Positions 10,594 through 20,500 of a DNA stretch of 64,000 nucleotides are shown one piece after another. Made by a program: the position numbers and the translations under genes. Below the pieces are notes generated by a model. It did not search any database and was not told the origin of the DNA. It saw only the letters and a program-made list of their open reading frames with translations. Each line of letters opens with the position of its first letter. Positions within the stretch are counted from its first letter, which is position 1. This stretch comes from Parabacteroides sp. ZJ-118 (GTDB lineage Bacteria > Bacteroidota > Bacteroidia > Bacteroidales > Tannerellaceae): the NCBI RefSeq assembly GCF_011038785.1, contig NZ_JAAKDT010000008.1:1-64000 (forward strand). The letters run 5' to 3'.

Positions 10594-11583
10594 ATGAAGA
10601 TTGGTTCAATAGATTTAGGGGAGCGTCCTGTATTCTTGGCACCGATGGAGGACGTGACGGATATCTCGTTTCGTTTGATGTGCAAACGCTTCGGGGCAGA
10701 CATGGTATATACGGAGTTCGTATCGAGCGACGCATTGATCCGTTGTGTGAACAAAACACAGCAAAAACTAAATGTCTCCGATGATGAACGTCCGGTCGCT
10801 ATCCAGATTTACGGCAAGGACACAGCCTCGATGGTAGAGGCCGCACGTATTTGCGAGGAAGCTCGTCCGAATATCTTAGATATAAACTTTGGTTGCCCCG
10901 TAAAGAAAGTAGCGGGCAAGGGAGCCGGAGCCGGCATGCTACGCGATATCCCGTTGATGCTGGAGATCACGAGAGAAATAGTGAAAGCCGTGAACATCCC
11001 CGTCACTGTGAAAACCCGTTTGGGATGGGATGCCGACAACCGCATTATCGTGGATCTAGCCGAGCAACTACAGGACTGTGGTATCGCCGCCCTCTCCATC
11101 CACGGACGTACACGGGCGCAAATGTACACAGGCGAGGCGGACTGGACCTTGATTGGTGCCGTTAAAAATAACCCTCGTATGCGAATCCCTATCATCGGAA
11201 ATGGCGACGTGACTTCCGCCGAGATATGCAAGCAGCGTTTCGAGGACTATGGCGTAGACGCCGTAATGATCGGTAGGGCTAGTATAGGCCGCCCTTGGAT
11301 TTTCCAAGAGGTAAAACACTATCTTACGACCGGGGAATTATTGCCGCAAAAGCCATTCTCTTGGTATCTGGATATCCTAAAAGAACAAGTGGAGCAAAGC
11401 GTGGAACGATTGGACGAACGTAGGGGGATCTTACATATTCGTCGTCATCTGGCAGCTACTCCACTCTTCAAAGGCATTACTGATTTCAAGCAAACACGGA
11501 TCGCCATGCTACGTGCGGAGAGCGTTAACGAATTATTCGAACTCATGGACAATATCCCTAAAAAGTACGGAATTTCAGAATAA
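10594..11583 (+). CDS. dus: tRNA-dihydrouridine synthase
   Basis: This cytoplasmic FMN enzyme reduces specific uridines in the tRNA D-loop to dihydrouridine using NADPH. The 329-residue length fits the DusB type. Visible motifs are the flavin-binding start FLAPMEDVTDISFR, the INFGCPVKKV stretch with the catalytic cysteine, the KTRLGWD strand, SIHGRTRAQMYTG, and the phosphate-binding IIGNGDV and GVDAVMIGRASIGRPW. It is apparently transcribed alone, with a small-RNA promoter following within 70 bases. Exact DusA/B/C specificity is not certain. Confidence 0.93.
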   Translation: MKIGSIDLGERPVFLAPMEDVTDISFRLMCKRFGADMVYTEFVSSDALIRCVNKTQQKLNVSDDERPVAIQIYGKDTASMVEAARICEEARPNILDINFGCPVKKVAGKGAGAGMLRDIPLMLEITREIVKAVNIPVTVKTRLGWDADNRIIVDLAEQLQDCGIAALSIHGRTRAQMYTGEADWTLIGAVKNNPRMRIPIIGNGDVTSAEICKQRFEDYGVDAVMIGRASIGRPWIFQEVKHYLTTGELLPQKPFSWYLDILKEQVEQSVERLDERRGILHIRRHLAATPLFKGITDFKQTRIAMLRAESVNELFELMDNIPKKYGISE

Positions 11584-11650
11584 TGCGCTTGATATATATC
11601 AAATTGAAATCTCTTTGCGACATTTTTACAATAAAATGTTACAAATACTA

Positions 11651-11681
11651 TTGCCACATATTATAAAACCCCTTATATTTG
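11651..11681 (+). promoter_or_regulatory. Bacteroides-type promoter of an intergenic transcript
   Basis: TTG at 11651-11653 and TATATTTG at 11674-11681 are separated by 20 bases, fitting the -33/-7 arrangement of the Bacteroides housekeeping sigma factor. No coding region follows before the terminator at 11767-11806, so it should drive a short non-coding RNA. Confidence 0.6.
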
Positions 11682-11687
11682 CATCGA

Positions 11688-11806
11688 GTTTTTTTCATAG
11701 TATTTTAGATCTAAGGTTAACAAGTCTTTGCAAGGGGAGAGTCGTGAGATTGTTTCATTGAGGAGCAAAAAAAGCCGCATCCATATTGGGATCAGCGGCT
11801 TTTTTA
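11688..11806 (+). ncRNA. Candidate small RNA between dusB and kdgK
   Basis: A non-coding transcript of about 119 bases is inferred from an exact promoter (11651-11681) and a strong intrinsic terminator (11767-11806) with no credible open frame between them. It contains the AGATCTAAGGTTAACAAG block. I could not match it with confidence to 6S, SRP, tmRNA or a named Bacteroidales motif from memory. It lies 87 bases before kdgK, so it could instead be an attenuated leader of the hexuronate operon. Confidence 0.5.
11767..11806 (+). terminator. Intrinsic terminator
   Basis: An A-rich GCCGC arm (to 11778) pairs with GCGGC (11795-11799), extended by A/T pairs, and is followed by seven Ts. It ends the candidate small RNA and shields kdgK from upstream transcription. 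Confidence 0.8.
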
Positions 11807-11893
11807 TTTTTCCAAAGCCTATGTTCTCGCACACACGTATACATTATTCAAAATAAACCCTTACATTCGCGAGAAACATAATACTATACCGCC

Positions 11894-12937
11894 ATGAGTA
11901 AGAAAGTCATAACTTTCGGAGAGATCATGCTTAGGCTAGCTACTCCGGACCATTTACGCTTTTGCCAAGCCAATCAGTTCAACGCTACTTTTGGCGGAGG
12001 GGAAGCGAATGTCGCCGCCTCACTCGCTAACTATGGCATCGAGACTGAGTTTGTAACCCGTTTACCACAAAATGACATCGCCCGTACTTGCGTCATGGAA
12101 TTACGCAAACAGGGCATCGGAACTTCCAAGATCATTTACGGAGGAGAACGGTTAGGCATTTATTTTCTCGAGACCGGAGCGGTTGCCCGAGCCAGCAAGG
12201 TGATATATGACCGAGCTCATTCTTCCATCGCCGGGATCCAACCGGGGATGATCGATTGGGATGCGGTATTCAAGGATGCCTCTTGGTTTCACTGGACAGG
12301 TATCACACCGGCTATATCCGAAGGTGCCGCCAACGTGTGTTCGGAGGCAATACAGGCGGCAAGCCGATTGGGTATCACAGTATCCTGCGACCTCAACTAC
12401 CGGAAAAATCTCTGGAAATACGGCAAGACAGCCAATGAAGTCATGCCAAAACTAGTGGCCGGATGCGATATCATCCTAGGAAACGAGGAAGATGCAGAGA
12501 AAGTCTTCGGTATCAAGCCCGAAGGTTTCGACGCCACCACCACGGAAGGAGAGGTACATGCCGCCTCTTTCCAATCGGTATGTACCCAATTAATGGCTCG
12601 ATTCCCCCGTGCACAGAAAGTTATTATCACGTTGAGAGGTTCTATCAATGCCAATCATAACACGTGGGGCGGAGTGCTATACGCAGATAATCGGCTGTAC
12701 GAATCCCGCCGGTATAATATCACTCATATCGTCGATCGTGTAGGTGGAGGCGATTCTTTTATGGGAGGTCTTATTTACGGCTTACTTTCCTATCCCGGCG
12801 ACGACCAAAAAGCCTTGGACTTCGCGGTGGCGGCTTCCTGCTTGAAGCACACGATTTATGGAGACTTCAACCAAGTAACCGTAGAGGAGGTAGAAAAACT
12901 CATGTCCGGCGATGCTTCCGGCCGTGTCTCCCGCTAA
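11894..12937 (+). CDS. kdgK: 2-keto-3-deoxygluconate kinase (PfkB family)
   Basis: It would phosphorylate 2-keto-3-deoxygluconate to KDPG with ATP in the cytoplasm. The 347-residue protein has the PfkB pattern: GEIMLRLATPD start, the GGGEANVAASLANYG sugar-binding signature, and the C-terminal VDRVGGGDSFMGGLIYG signature with the catalytic aspartate. It starts a three-gene operon with kdgA (36-base gap) and uxaC, which supports the kdgK assignment over other PfkB sugar kinases. A weak promoter-like TACATTCG lies near 11863. Confidence 0.9.
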   Translation: MSKKVITFGEIMLRLATPDHLRFCQANQFNATFGGGEANVAASLANYGIETEFVTRLPQNDIARTCVMELRKQGIGTSKIIYGGERLGIYFLETGAVARASKVIYDRAHSSIAGIQPGMIDWDAVFKDASWFHWTGITPAISEGAANVCSEAIQAASRLGITVSCDLNYRKNLWKYGKTANEVMPKLVAGCDIILGNEEDAEKVFGIKPEGFDATTTEGEVHAASFQSVCTQLMARFPRAQKVIITLRGSINANHNTWGGVLYADNRLYESRRYNITHIVDRVGGGDSFMGGLIYGLLSYPGDDQKALDFAVAASCLKHTIYGDFNQVTVEEVEKLMSGDASGRVSR

Positions 12938-12973
12938 TTTTCAATTCCCAACTTTCAATTTTTAATTCCCAAC

Positions 12974-13648
12974 ATGGCTCAATTCAATAAAATACAAACA
13001 TTACAGACTATCATCCAAACCGGAATGGTGCCCGTCTATTATGATAAAGATGTGGAGATCGCCAAACAGGTTGTAAAAGCCTGTTATAAGGGAGGAGTCA
13101 GAGCCTTCGAGTTTACTAACCGGGGAGATTTTGCCCACGAGGTATTTGGCGAGCTGGTTAAATACGCCGCCAAAGAATGTCCTGAATTAGTATTGGGCGC
13201 AGGTTCCATCGTAGACCCGGGCTCAGCCGCCTTATTCATGCAGCTAGGGGCAAACTTCGTAGTCGGTCCGTTGTTCAACCCGGAGATAGCGAAGATATGT
13301 AACCGTCGCCTCATCCCTTACACGCCCGGCTGCGGCTCCGTATCCGAGATCGGCTTTGCCCAAGAAGCAGGTTGCGATCTTTGCAAGATATTCCCCGCCG
13401 GAAATGTAGGAGGTCCCTCATTTGTCAAGAACATAAAGGCGCCCATGCCATGGAGCCTAATCATGGCAACCGGTGCCGTGGAGCCTACGGAAGAGAATCT
13501 ATCCGCTTGGTTCAAGGCCGGTGTGACCTGCGTAGGAATGGGATCTAAGTTGTTCCCCAAAGAAGCGATAGCAGGAAACCATTGGCAATCCATTACCGAT
13601 TTATGCCATAACGCCTTATCTATTATTCAAAAGTATCGCCAAGTATGA
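12974..13648 (+). CDS. kdgA: 2-keto-3-deoxy-6-phosphogluconate aldolase
   Basis: It cleaves KDPG to pyruvate and glyceraldehyde-3-phosphate, the last specific step of hexuronate breakdown. At 224 residues it matches the class I KDPG/KHG aldolases. The [12 protein letters not shown] segment carries the conserved glutamate region, and [14 protein letters not shown] carries the Schiff-base lysine. The stop overlaps the uxaC start (ATGA at 13645), so the two are translationally coupled. It is preceded by a short-period A/T repeat tract (about 12938-12973). Confidence 0.92.
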   Translation: MAQFNKIQTLQTIIQTGMVPVYYDKDVEIAKQVVKACYKGGVRAFEFTNRGDFAHEVFGELVKYAAKECPELVLGAGSIVDPGSAALFMQLGANFVVGPLFNPEIAKICNRRLIPYTPGCGSVSEIGFAQEAGCDLCKIFPAGNVGGPSFVKNIKAPMPWSLIMATGAVEPTEENLSAWFKAGVTCVGMGSKLFPKEAIAGNHWQSITDLCHNALSIIQKYRQV

Positions 13649-15048
13649 AAAGCTTTTTAGATCAAGATTTCTTGCTCCGGACCGACACGGCCCGCGAGTT
13701 ATATCACGAGCATGCGGCGAAGATGCCCATTATTGATTACCACTGCCACCTAGATCCCCGGCAAATAGCGGAGAATCATCAATTCGAGGATCTTACGGAG
13801 ATCTGGCTTGGCGGAGACCATTATAAATGGCGGGCAATGAGAGCCAATGGTATTCCCGAGGAATATATCACCGGAGATAAGCCCCCTTACGAGAAATTCC
13901 TTAAATGGGCCGAGACGATGCCTTACACGATGCGAAATCCGCTTTATCATTGGACGCATCTGGAGCTTAGCCGTATATTCGGGATCCATAAAGTCTTGAA
14001 TCCGGCTTCCGCCGAAGAAATCTATGCGACTTGTACGGATAAGCTACGTACCCCCGAATATCGTGCGCAGGCCATCATGAGACGGATGAACGTAGAGATC
14101 GTTTGTACAACCGATGATCCTATAGATTCATTGGAATACCATCAAAAAATACGTTCAAACGGATGCCATACCCGCGTATATCCGGCATGGCGGCCGGACA
14201 AGGTACTCGCTATCGATAATTTCAAGGCACTAAATGACTATCTGTCCAAGCTGGAGGCCGCTGCCGATAAAGCCATCCTCACCTACAAGCATTTATTGGA
14301 GGCTTTACAAAAACGACATGACTTCTTCGCCTCCCAAGGATGCCGGTTATCGGACCACGGGTTGGATACTTTCTACGCCGAGCCTTATACCGAGCGGGAG
14401 ATTGAGGAGATCTTCCTCAAGGCTCGCATGGGTAAATCACTCACGGAACAGGAAGTTCGCAAGTACCGTTCGGCATTGCTATACGAATTGGCAGCGATGG
14501 ATGCCCGGAGTGGATGGGTACAACAATTTCATATCGGCGCAAATCGGAATAATAACAAACGGATGTTTAAGTTATTAGGACCAGACGCGGGTTTCGACGC
14601 CATCGATGATCAACCGGTATCTGTCTCCATGAACCGTTTTTTCAGCCGTCTGGACCAAGAAAATCTACTGGCGAAAACGATCGTCTACAATCTCAACCCT
14701 CGCGACACCGAGCTAATGGTAGCCAATGCCTACAATTTTAACGACGGCAGTGCCCCCGGAAAGATGCAATATGGGGCGGCTTGGTGGTTCCTCGATCAAA
14801 TCAAAGGCATGGAAGATCAATTAAACGCACTTTCCAGCCTCGGTCTTCTAAGTCGTTTCGTCGGTATGTTGACGGATTCCCGTAGCTTCCTGTCATATCC
14901 CCGTCATGAGTATTTCCGCCGGATCCTTTGCGATATGTTAGGCAATGAGATTGAAATGGGTTTATTGCCCGCCTCCGAACGCTCCTTTATCGGTCAATTG
15001 GTAGAAAACATTAGTTATTATAACGCTAAGCGATACTTTGGTTGGTAG
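13645..15048 (+). CDS. uxaC: Glucuronate/galacturonate isomerase
   Basis: It converts D-glucuronate to D-fructuronate or D-galacturonate to D-tagaturonate. The 467-residue length is that of UxaC (amidohydrolase superfamily TIM barrel). Family features include [16 protein letters not shown], the metal-site [29 protein letters not shown], and [22 protein letters not shown]. With kdgK and kdgA it covers the first and last steps of hexuronate use; the reductase and dehydratase are not in this window. Confidence 0.96.
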   Translation: MKSFLDQDFLLRTDTARELYHEHAAKMPIIDYHCHLDPRQIAENHQFEDLTEIWLGGDHYKWRAMRANGIPEEYITGDKPPYEKFLKWAETMPYTMRNPLYHWTHLELSRIFGIHKVLNPASAEEIYATCTDKLRTPEYRAQAIMRRMNVEIVCTTDDPIDSLEYHQKIRSNGCHTRVYPAWRPDKVLAIDNFKALNDYLSKLEAAADKAILTYKHLLEALQKRHDFFASQGCRLSDHGLDTFYAEPYTEREIEEIFLKARMGKSLTEQEVRKYRSALLYELAAMDARSGWVQQFHIGANRNNNKRMFKLLGPDAGFDAIDDQPVSVSMNRFFSRLDQENLLAKTIVYNLNPRDTELMVANAYNFNDGSAPGKMQYGAAWWFLDQIKGMEDQLNALSSLGLLSRFVGMLTDSRSFLSYPRHEYFRRILCDMLGNEIEMGLLPASERSFIGQLVENISYYNAKRYFGW

Positions 15049-15063
15049 TTACAGAAAACATTA

Positions 15064-15093
15064 TTGATTTCTCAGGAATTAGTTTTAACTTTG
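15064..15093 (+). promoter_or_regulatory. Promoter of ECF sigma factor gene
   Basis: TTG (15064-15066) and TAACTTTG (15086-15093) are 19 bases apart and fit the housekeeping Bacteroides promoter exactly. Transcription would begin near 15100. The sigma factor must therefore start at the ATG at 15120 rather than at an upstream in-frame codon near 15042. Confidence 0.65.
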
Positions 15094-15119
15094 CCCATAA
15101 ACTAGTTAGGACTAATTCC

Positions 15120-15707
15120 ATGAATAATAAGGCTTCGCTGGTAGAAAGAATTAGAAAGGGAGACCGTATTGCCTTTAATGAATTATATAGGCAATATTAT
15201 CTCTCTTTGCGTTCATACGCGGAGTTGTTTCTGGACGAAGAGGAGTCGGAAGATGTGGTGCAAGATGTTTTTCTGAATGTATGGTTACGGAAAGAAAGAC
15301 TGGATGATTCTCAATCTTTACAAGGCTATCTATTGCGTTCCGTGTATAATTCGTCATTGAATGTACTGAAAAAGAAAGGGCGTTCTAATGACTACCAGTC
15401 TATGTATGAATTAGAGATCGAGGAAATCGGATACAAATATTATGACCCAGATGCCAATGACGTGATACGCAAGCTCTATAACCAAGATTTACGAGCGGAG
15501 ATAAATGCCGCGATCAATAGTCTTCCCGCAAGATGCCGGGAAGTTTTCACCTTAAGTTACCTTCATGATATGCCCAGCAAAGAAATCAGCCTGCAACTAG
15601 GCATCTCATTAAGCACGGTCAATAATCATATTTATAGTGCCCTAAAGCTCTTACGTGAGAAGTTGAAGATACATTATAACATAAATAAAAAAGAGAGTTT
15701 TTTATAG
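15120..15707 (+). CDS. ECF-type RNA polymerase sigma factor
   Basis: This 195-residue protein would direct RNA polymerase to a small set of promoters when released by the adjoining FecR-like anti-sigma. Region 2 is seen in AFNELYRQYYLSLRSYAELF and SEDVVQDVFLNVW. Region 4 is seen as INSLPARCREVFTLSYLHDM followed by the helix-turn-helix SKEISLQLGISLSTVNNHI. The start at 15120 is chosen because the promoter lies just before it. Its stop codon lies inside a motif shared by three promoters in this locus, which I infer to be its own targets. Confidence 0.95.
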   Translation: MNNKASLVERIRKGDRIAFNELYRQYYLSLRSYAELFLDEEESEDVVQDVFLNVWLRKERLDDSQSLQGYLLRSVYNSSLNVLKKKGRSNDYQSMYELEIEEIGYKYYDPDANDVIRKLYNQDLRAEINAAINSLPARCREVFTLSYLHDMPSKEISLQLGISLSTVNNHIYSALKLLREKLKIHYNINKKESFL

Positions 15708-15731
15708 GTAGTTTGGGTTGAATGATTGTAT
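15704..15731 (+). promoter_or_regulatory. Candidate ECF promoter, copy 1 (anti-sigma gene)
   Basis: ATAGGTAGTTT, ten variable bases, then ATTGTAT. The same spacing and both blocks recur exactly at 17308-17335 and 22796-22823. This copy overlaps the sigma stop codon and ends 30 bases before the anti-sigma start, so the anti-sigma would be autoregulated. Confidence 0.65.
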
Positions 15732-15761
15732 TTAGTGCAAAGGAGAGAGTTTATATTCGAG

Positions 15762-16742
15762 ATGGACGATTCTATTATATACACCTATTTATCTGGTAAA
15801 GCGACAGAAGAAGAAAAGGCGCGATTGAGAGACTGGCTGAATCAGTCTCCCAAAAATCGTACCTATTTTTTTGATCTGAAAGCGATCCGGAATGCCCAAC
15901 GAGTAACCAATAAGATCAATGCGGAAGGAATAGAAGATTCACTCGCACGTATGAATAAACGAATCGACTCTATTCCACACTCTTCCAAGCGGGCAATCCT
16001 AAACATCCGGTTAAGACGCGCCAGTATTGCCGCTCTCTTATTTATTTGTGTCAGCTTATTTTGTCTATATATCACCCATCCGAGAGATGTGGCCAATCCC
16101 GGTAATAACCTTGTCACTTATACGAACGAGGCAACCGGCCATTCCGTGAAGATGATCCATCTCTCCGACGGGACGGTCGTATGGCTCGGAAGCCGCACCG
16201 TATTAACCGCTCCCTCGGTCTTTACCGGAGGAAAACGTGTGGTATGCCTAAGCGGAGAAGCTTTTTTCGATGTCACGAAAGATCCCTCCCACCCTTTTGT
16301 TATTCAAACAAATCTACATGAAGTACAGGTTTTAGGCACTTCATTCGGGATTAATACGGACGAGGAAGCCGGTATTTGCAAGACGATCCTAATGAGCGGT
16401 TCCGTACGGATACAAGATCCATCCGGGAATAATCTTGCCGTATTGACCCCGGGACAGCAGGCGCTATATTCACAAAAGACCGGGAACCTAGAAATCGAGG
16501 AGGTAGATGTAAATGCGCTTACCTCATGGCGCTTTGGCTTGATATCGCTATCGAATGTCGCGGTCAAGGAGATTTTGAGATGCCTGGAGGAGACCTATCA
16601 AGTAAAAATCCAAATGAATACCGCCTCGCTGGAAAATCGCCGTTACAACTTCTCTTTCAAGCATTCAAAAGGAGTCGAGGCCGCATTGAAACAACTCTTT
16701 TACATAACCGGAATATCCGCTAGTATTCAGCCTCAGCGGTAA
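15762..16742 (+). CDS. FecR-family anti-sigma factor
   Basis: An inner-membrane anti-sigma that would hold the ECF sigma factor and receive a signal from the STN domain of the SusC transducer. The N-terminal cytoplasmic part has ATEEEKARLRDWLNQS. One membrane segment lies near residues 87-105, followed by the periplasmic FecR domain (IHLSDGTVVWLGSRTVL, GEAFFDVTKD, HPFVIQT, VQVLGTSFGI) and a C-terminal STN-interacting part (SNVAVKEILRCLEETY). I choose the ATG at 15762; the longer frame starts with TTG inside the candidate promoter. The protein is 326 residues. Confidence 0.92.
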   Translation: MDDSIIYTYLSGKATEEEKARLRDWLNQSPKNRTYFFDLKAIRNAQRVTNKINAEGIEDSLARMNKRIDSIPHSSKRAILNIRLRRASIAALLFICVSLFCLYITHPRDVANPGNNLVTYTNEATGHSVKMIHLSDGTVVWLGSRTVLTAPSVFTGGKRVVCLSGEAFFDVTKDPSHPFVIQTNLHEVQVLGTSFGINTDEEAGICKTILMSGSVRIQDPSGNNLAVLTPGQQALYSQKTGNLEIEEVDVNALTSWRFGLISLSNVAVKEILRCLEETYQVKIQMNTASLENRRYNFSFKHSKGVEAALKQLFYITGISASIQPQR

Positions 16743-17562
16743 ATCGTATCCTCATTTGGATGAGGAATTTGACAGTTTGACAATTTGACAATCTGTAAAC
16801 GGAAGTCCCGGAGAATCGATTCTTCCGGGCCAAGGGACAAGGCCTCTTCAAATCCACGTTAAAATATATTTAATTAATTCATCCTTAGCTGTATGCAAAA
16901 AAACACCCTTTCATTCCAGCGAAAATCATTCATCCCAATGCATATCCATTGACCTCTTGGGGCGATTCCATAGGATTACGACAGGCTTCTGACTGGTTTA
17001 CGATGCCTATTCACGGCTGTTGACAACCCTATTCATGATGGTTTACGATGCCCAACGCAACTGTACGCGTAGCCTTTCGCCGCTTTTCGTGCCTGAAAAT
17101 GGGTATATTTTCACCTAAAAGCGCGTTTTGTGGCTCCTCTCGGCTTCCGGTTTGGCCAATCTCAGGAATATCGCTGTCACGATTTGCCTATAAAAAGAAT
17201 CATAAAGAAAGGAATAGGGCGACTTGGATGTCTTATCGATAAAAGAATTTACTCAAAATATCGCGAGATGAAGGATTCTATAAATCCTAAAAAAAGATCG
17301 TTCTTTTATAGGTAGTTTCATTTTGCCAATTGTATTATAGCAAGTGAACGGAGGGAACGACAATTCTTTGCTGAGCACATTAAACCGAGGGTAACATGAT
17401 TGTAATATTTTATTCATCTTTTGTTAACCTTGGTTCTTGTGAGCGTATGACAAAGATTATCGAATTTTGCGCCCAATAACAATGTGCACAAATCCCAAAG
17501 TTCATGAGGAACCGGGTTCGGGATCTAATTTGTGTGTTAATCTTACATAAAACAGCAAAAGT
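16743..17562 (+). other. Long intergenic/leader region upstream of susC
   Basis: No gene is recognised in 820 bases. It holds an 8-base-period tract (TTTGACA units near 16770), a hairpin with CCCGGA/TCCGGG arms (16807-16829) that may end the anti-sigma transcript, two copies of GGTTTACGATGCC (16995-17007 and 17040-17052), and the second ECF motif copy. The distance from that motif to susC is 227 bases, an unusually long leader compared with 25-30 bases at the other two copies. A poor TAnnTTTG-like match (GAATTTTG at 17462) could mark a second start. Confidence 0.6.
17308..17335 (+). promoter_or_regulatory. Candidate ECF promoter, copy 2 (susCD)
   Basis: Both blocks, ATAGGTAGTTT and ATTGTAT, are identical to copy 1 and separated by the same ten bases (CATTTTGCCA here). 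It precedes the SusC gene with a leader of about 227 bases. Confidence 0.65.
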
Positions 17563-20500
17563 ATGAAGAAAAGTTTTTATGATTTTACCTCCGTCAAACG
17601 TTTATGCGTAGGGATGTCTTTATGCTGTATGGTCGCGGGAGCTCAAGCCGCTCCGACTTCCAGTGCATTTGACCAACGGTTTGACGTTGAGTTCTCACTC
17701 AACAACGCCACACTCAAAGCAGTGGTTAATTCCCTGAGAAAACAGACGGATATCGTATTCTCATACGATACATCTTTGGAATCTTTACGAGTAAACAACG
17801 TGTCGGTCAAAGCAGAGAATGAAAAGATCGAAGCTATTCTAGACCAAGCGTTCCGTGGTACCGGGATCAAGTACAAGATTGAAGACCGGATCGTGATGCT
17901 CTACTCCGGTAAAGAGCCATTGGCCAAGGCGAACGCTACACAACAAAGTACAAAAAAGATTTCCGGTATCGTTAAGGATCCGATGGGCGTTCCTGTCATC
18001 GGAGCGAACGTGATAGTAAAAGGAACTACAAACGGCGTAATCACCGGGTTGGACGGTGATTTCCAATTAGAGGTCCCGGAAAACGCCACCTTAGAGATCA
18101 GCTATATCGGTTACGTGACACAAAGCATCTCGGTGAGTGGAAAGAATACCTTCAACATCATACTGAATGAAGATACTCAGAAACTGGATGAAGTAGTGGT
18201 ATTAGGCTACGGTGCCGGACAACGTAAACAAGACTTATCCGCCTCTGTAGGTGTGTTAAATAATACAGAGGATTTGGTGGCCCGTCCGGTTACCTCTACC
18301 GAAAGTATGTTGCAAGGACAGTTAGCGGGTGTTACCGTACAAGCGAACGGTGGAGACCCGACGGCTACACCCTCGATCGTGATTCGCGGACAGGGTTCAC
18401 AGAATGGCGATAACGTATTGTGGGTTGTCGACGGTGTTCCCGGCGCACCCATCGCCTCCATGAATGATATCGAAACGATTGTCGTCTTGAAGGATGCCGC
18501 CTCTGCCGCTATCTATGGAGCGCAATCCGGAGCCGGTGGTGTTATCTTGGTAACCACCAAGAAGGCGAAAGAGGGCAAGACCTCGTTGAGCTATGACGCG
18601 ACTTTCGGTATTCGTAAAGCCAGCAACGTAGTCGAGCCGTTAAACGCGGAAGAGGAGCTCGAGATGCGAAAACTGTCTTACGCAAACGCAAGTCTTACAT
18701 TGCCGACCGGTTGGGACTTGACCAAAAACCCATGGGTAGGTACCACACGTACCGACTGGATGGATGAGATATTCCGTACCGCTTTCTATCAACGCCACAA
18801 CGTTGCCTTGAATGTTGGTTCCGAGAATGCCTCCAACCGTATTTCGTTCGCATACGATGACGATGAAGGTGTATTGATCAATACTTTCAACAAGAACCTT
18901 TCACTTCGTTACAACGGTAAATTCAAATTGAATAAATGGGTGACCATCACCGAAGACGTGGTTTGGAAGAACAACGAAAGCCGTTCAAAGGATACCGACA
19001 GCGGTTATACGGGAGTTGTCTCAGCGGCCATGTATATGCCTGCCAGCGCTACGGTTTACAATCCGCTGGATGGTACCTACGGGGGAACAACGACCGAAGA
19101 CCCGGACTATATCGCTCAATATGGCTCCAACTTCGCTGATATCCACGGAGACGCTGTCAATCCGGTTCGCTTGCTGGAAGCGGAGAACCGCTATAACCGA
19201 ACCAGCGACATCTGGAGTACGACCAGTCTGGAACTAGCCAATATCGTTACCGGTTTGAAGTTCACGAGCCGTTTTACTTACAACCTGAAGAATAATCTAT
19301 ATAAGAACTTCGACCCGATCCGTGACGAGGTGGGAAAACCCTCCTTGACAAATACTCTGGATGAAACGACTTACCGTGCGGACGCATGGAAAACGGAAAA
19401 CACATTGACTTACGACCATACGTTTAATGACATGCACACCGTGGGTGCCTTACTCTCCACTACGGCCGATCATTACAGCAAGCGAGGGTTAGAAGCCAAT
19501 GGAAAAGATCTATCTGACGAATCCGCTTACTTACAATATCTATCCTACGCGAGTTCCGTTTCCGCGACCGATTATTTGACCGGCCCTGACGCAAACGTAT
19601 CCTTGATCGCCCGTCTGGCTTATTCATTCAACGATCGTTACTTCGTCACAGCCTCTTGGCGCCGTGATTACGCAGGCCGTCTACCCAAAGATAATAACTA
19701 TGGCGACTTTCCTGCCGTAACAGCCGGATGGAAAATCTCCAATGAATCTTTCTTCCCGAAGAGCGAGACACTGAACTTGTTGAAGATCCGTGCTTCTTGG
19801 GGACGTGTCGGAAATCTGGGATCTATCGGTTACAATTATAAATCAGCCTTATTAGGTAAGACTTATTGGTCGGAACAAGCGCAGTATGGCGTAGAATCGA
19901 ACAAGATTTGGGGAAACTTCGTCTATAACTCTACCGCGTTAAATCCCGACTTAACATGGGAAACTTCCGAGCAATGGGACTTAGGTCTAGATGTAAACAT
20001 GTTCGATAATCGCTTGAGCATGGCATTCGACTATTTCGACAAACGCACGTTCAACTTGATCCAGTCGCAAACGATGAACTGGCCGGGAACGATCGGTATC
20101 AATGCCATGTTAGTCAATCAAGGCGAGATCCGTAACCGGGGCTTCGAAGCGCAAGTCAGTTGGAACCAACAAGTAAATAAAGATTGGTCGTACTTCGTTT
20201 CCGGGAACTTCTCTTATTTAAAGAACTGGGTTTCTGATATTGGCGTAAAGAACTCAGACGGGACTCCGGGGGTTTGGACAGGTGATGGTAGTTATCGTAA
20301 CCTTCCTTACATGTATCAGACCGCGGAAGGAGAACCTTTAGGCTCTTACTACCTGATCAAGACTGATGGCATTTTCCAAAGCGACGAGGAGGCCGCCGCT
20401 TATGTAGACAAAGACGGGAAACGAATCCAGCCGAACGCTACGGCCGGCGATTTGAAGTTTGTCGATGCCAATGGTGATGGAGTAATCAATGATGAAGACC

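Noticed and set aside
15042-15119. Upstream in-frame start for the sigma factor
   Set aside because: It overlaps uxaC and spans an exact promoter; the ATG at 15120 fits the promoter and sigma family length.
15726-15761. Upstream TTG start for the anti-sigma
   Set aside because: It lies within the promoter-like motif and adds residues atypical for FecR proteins.
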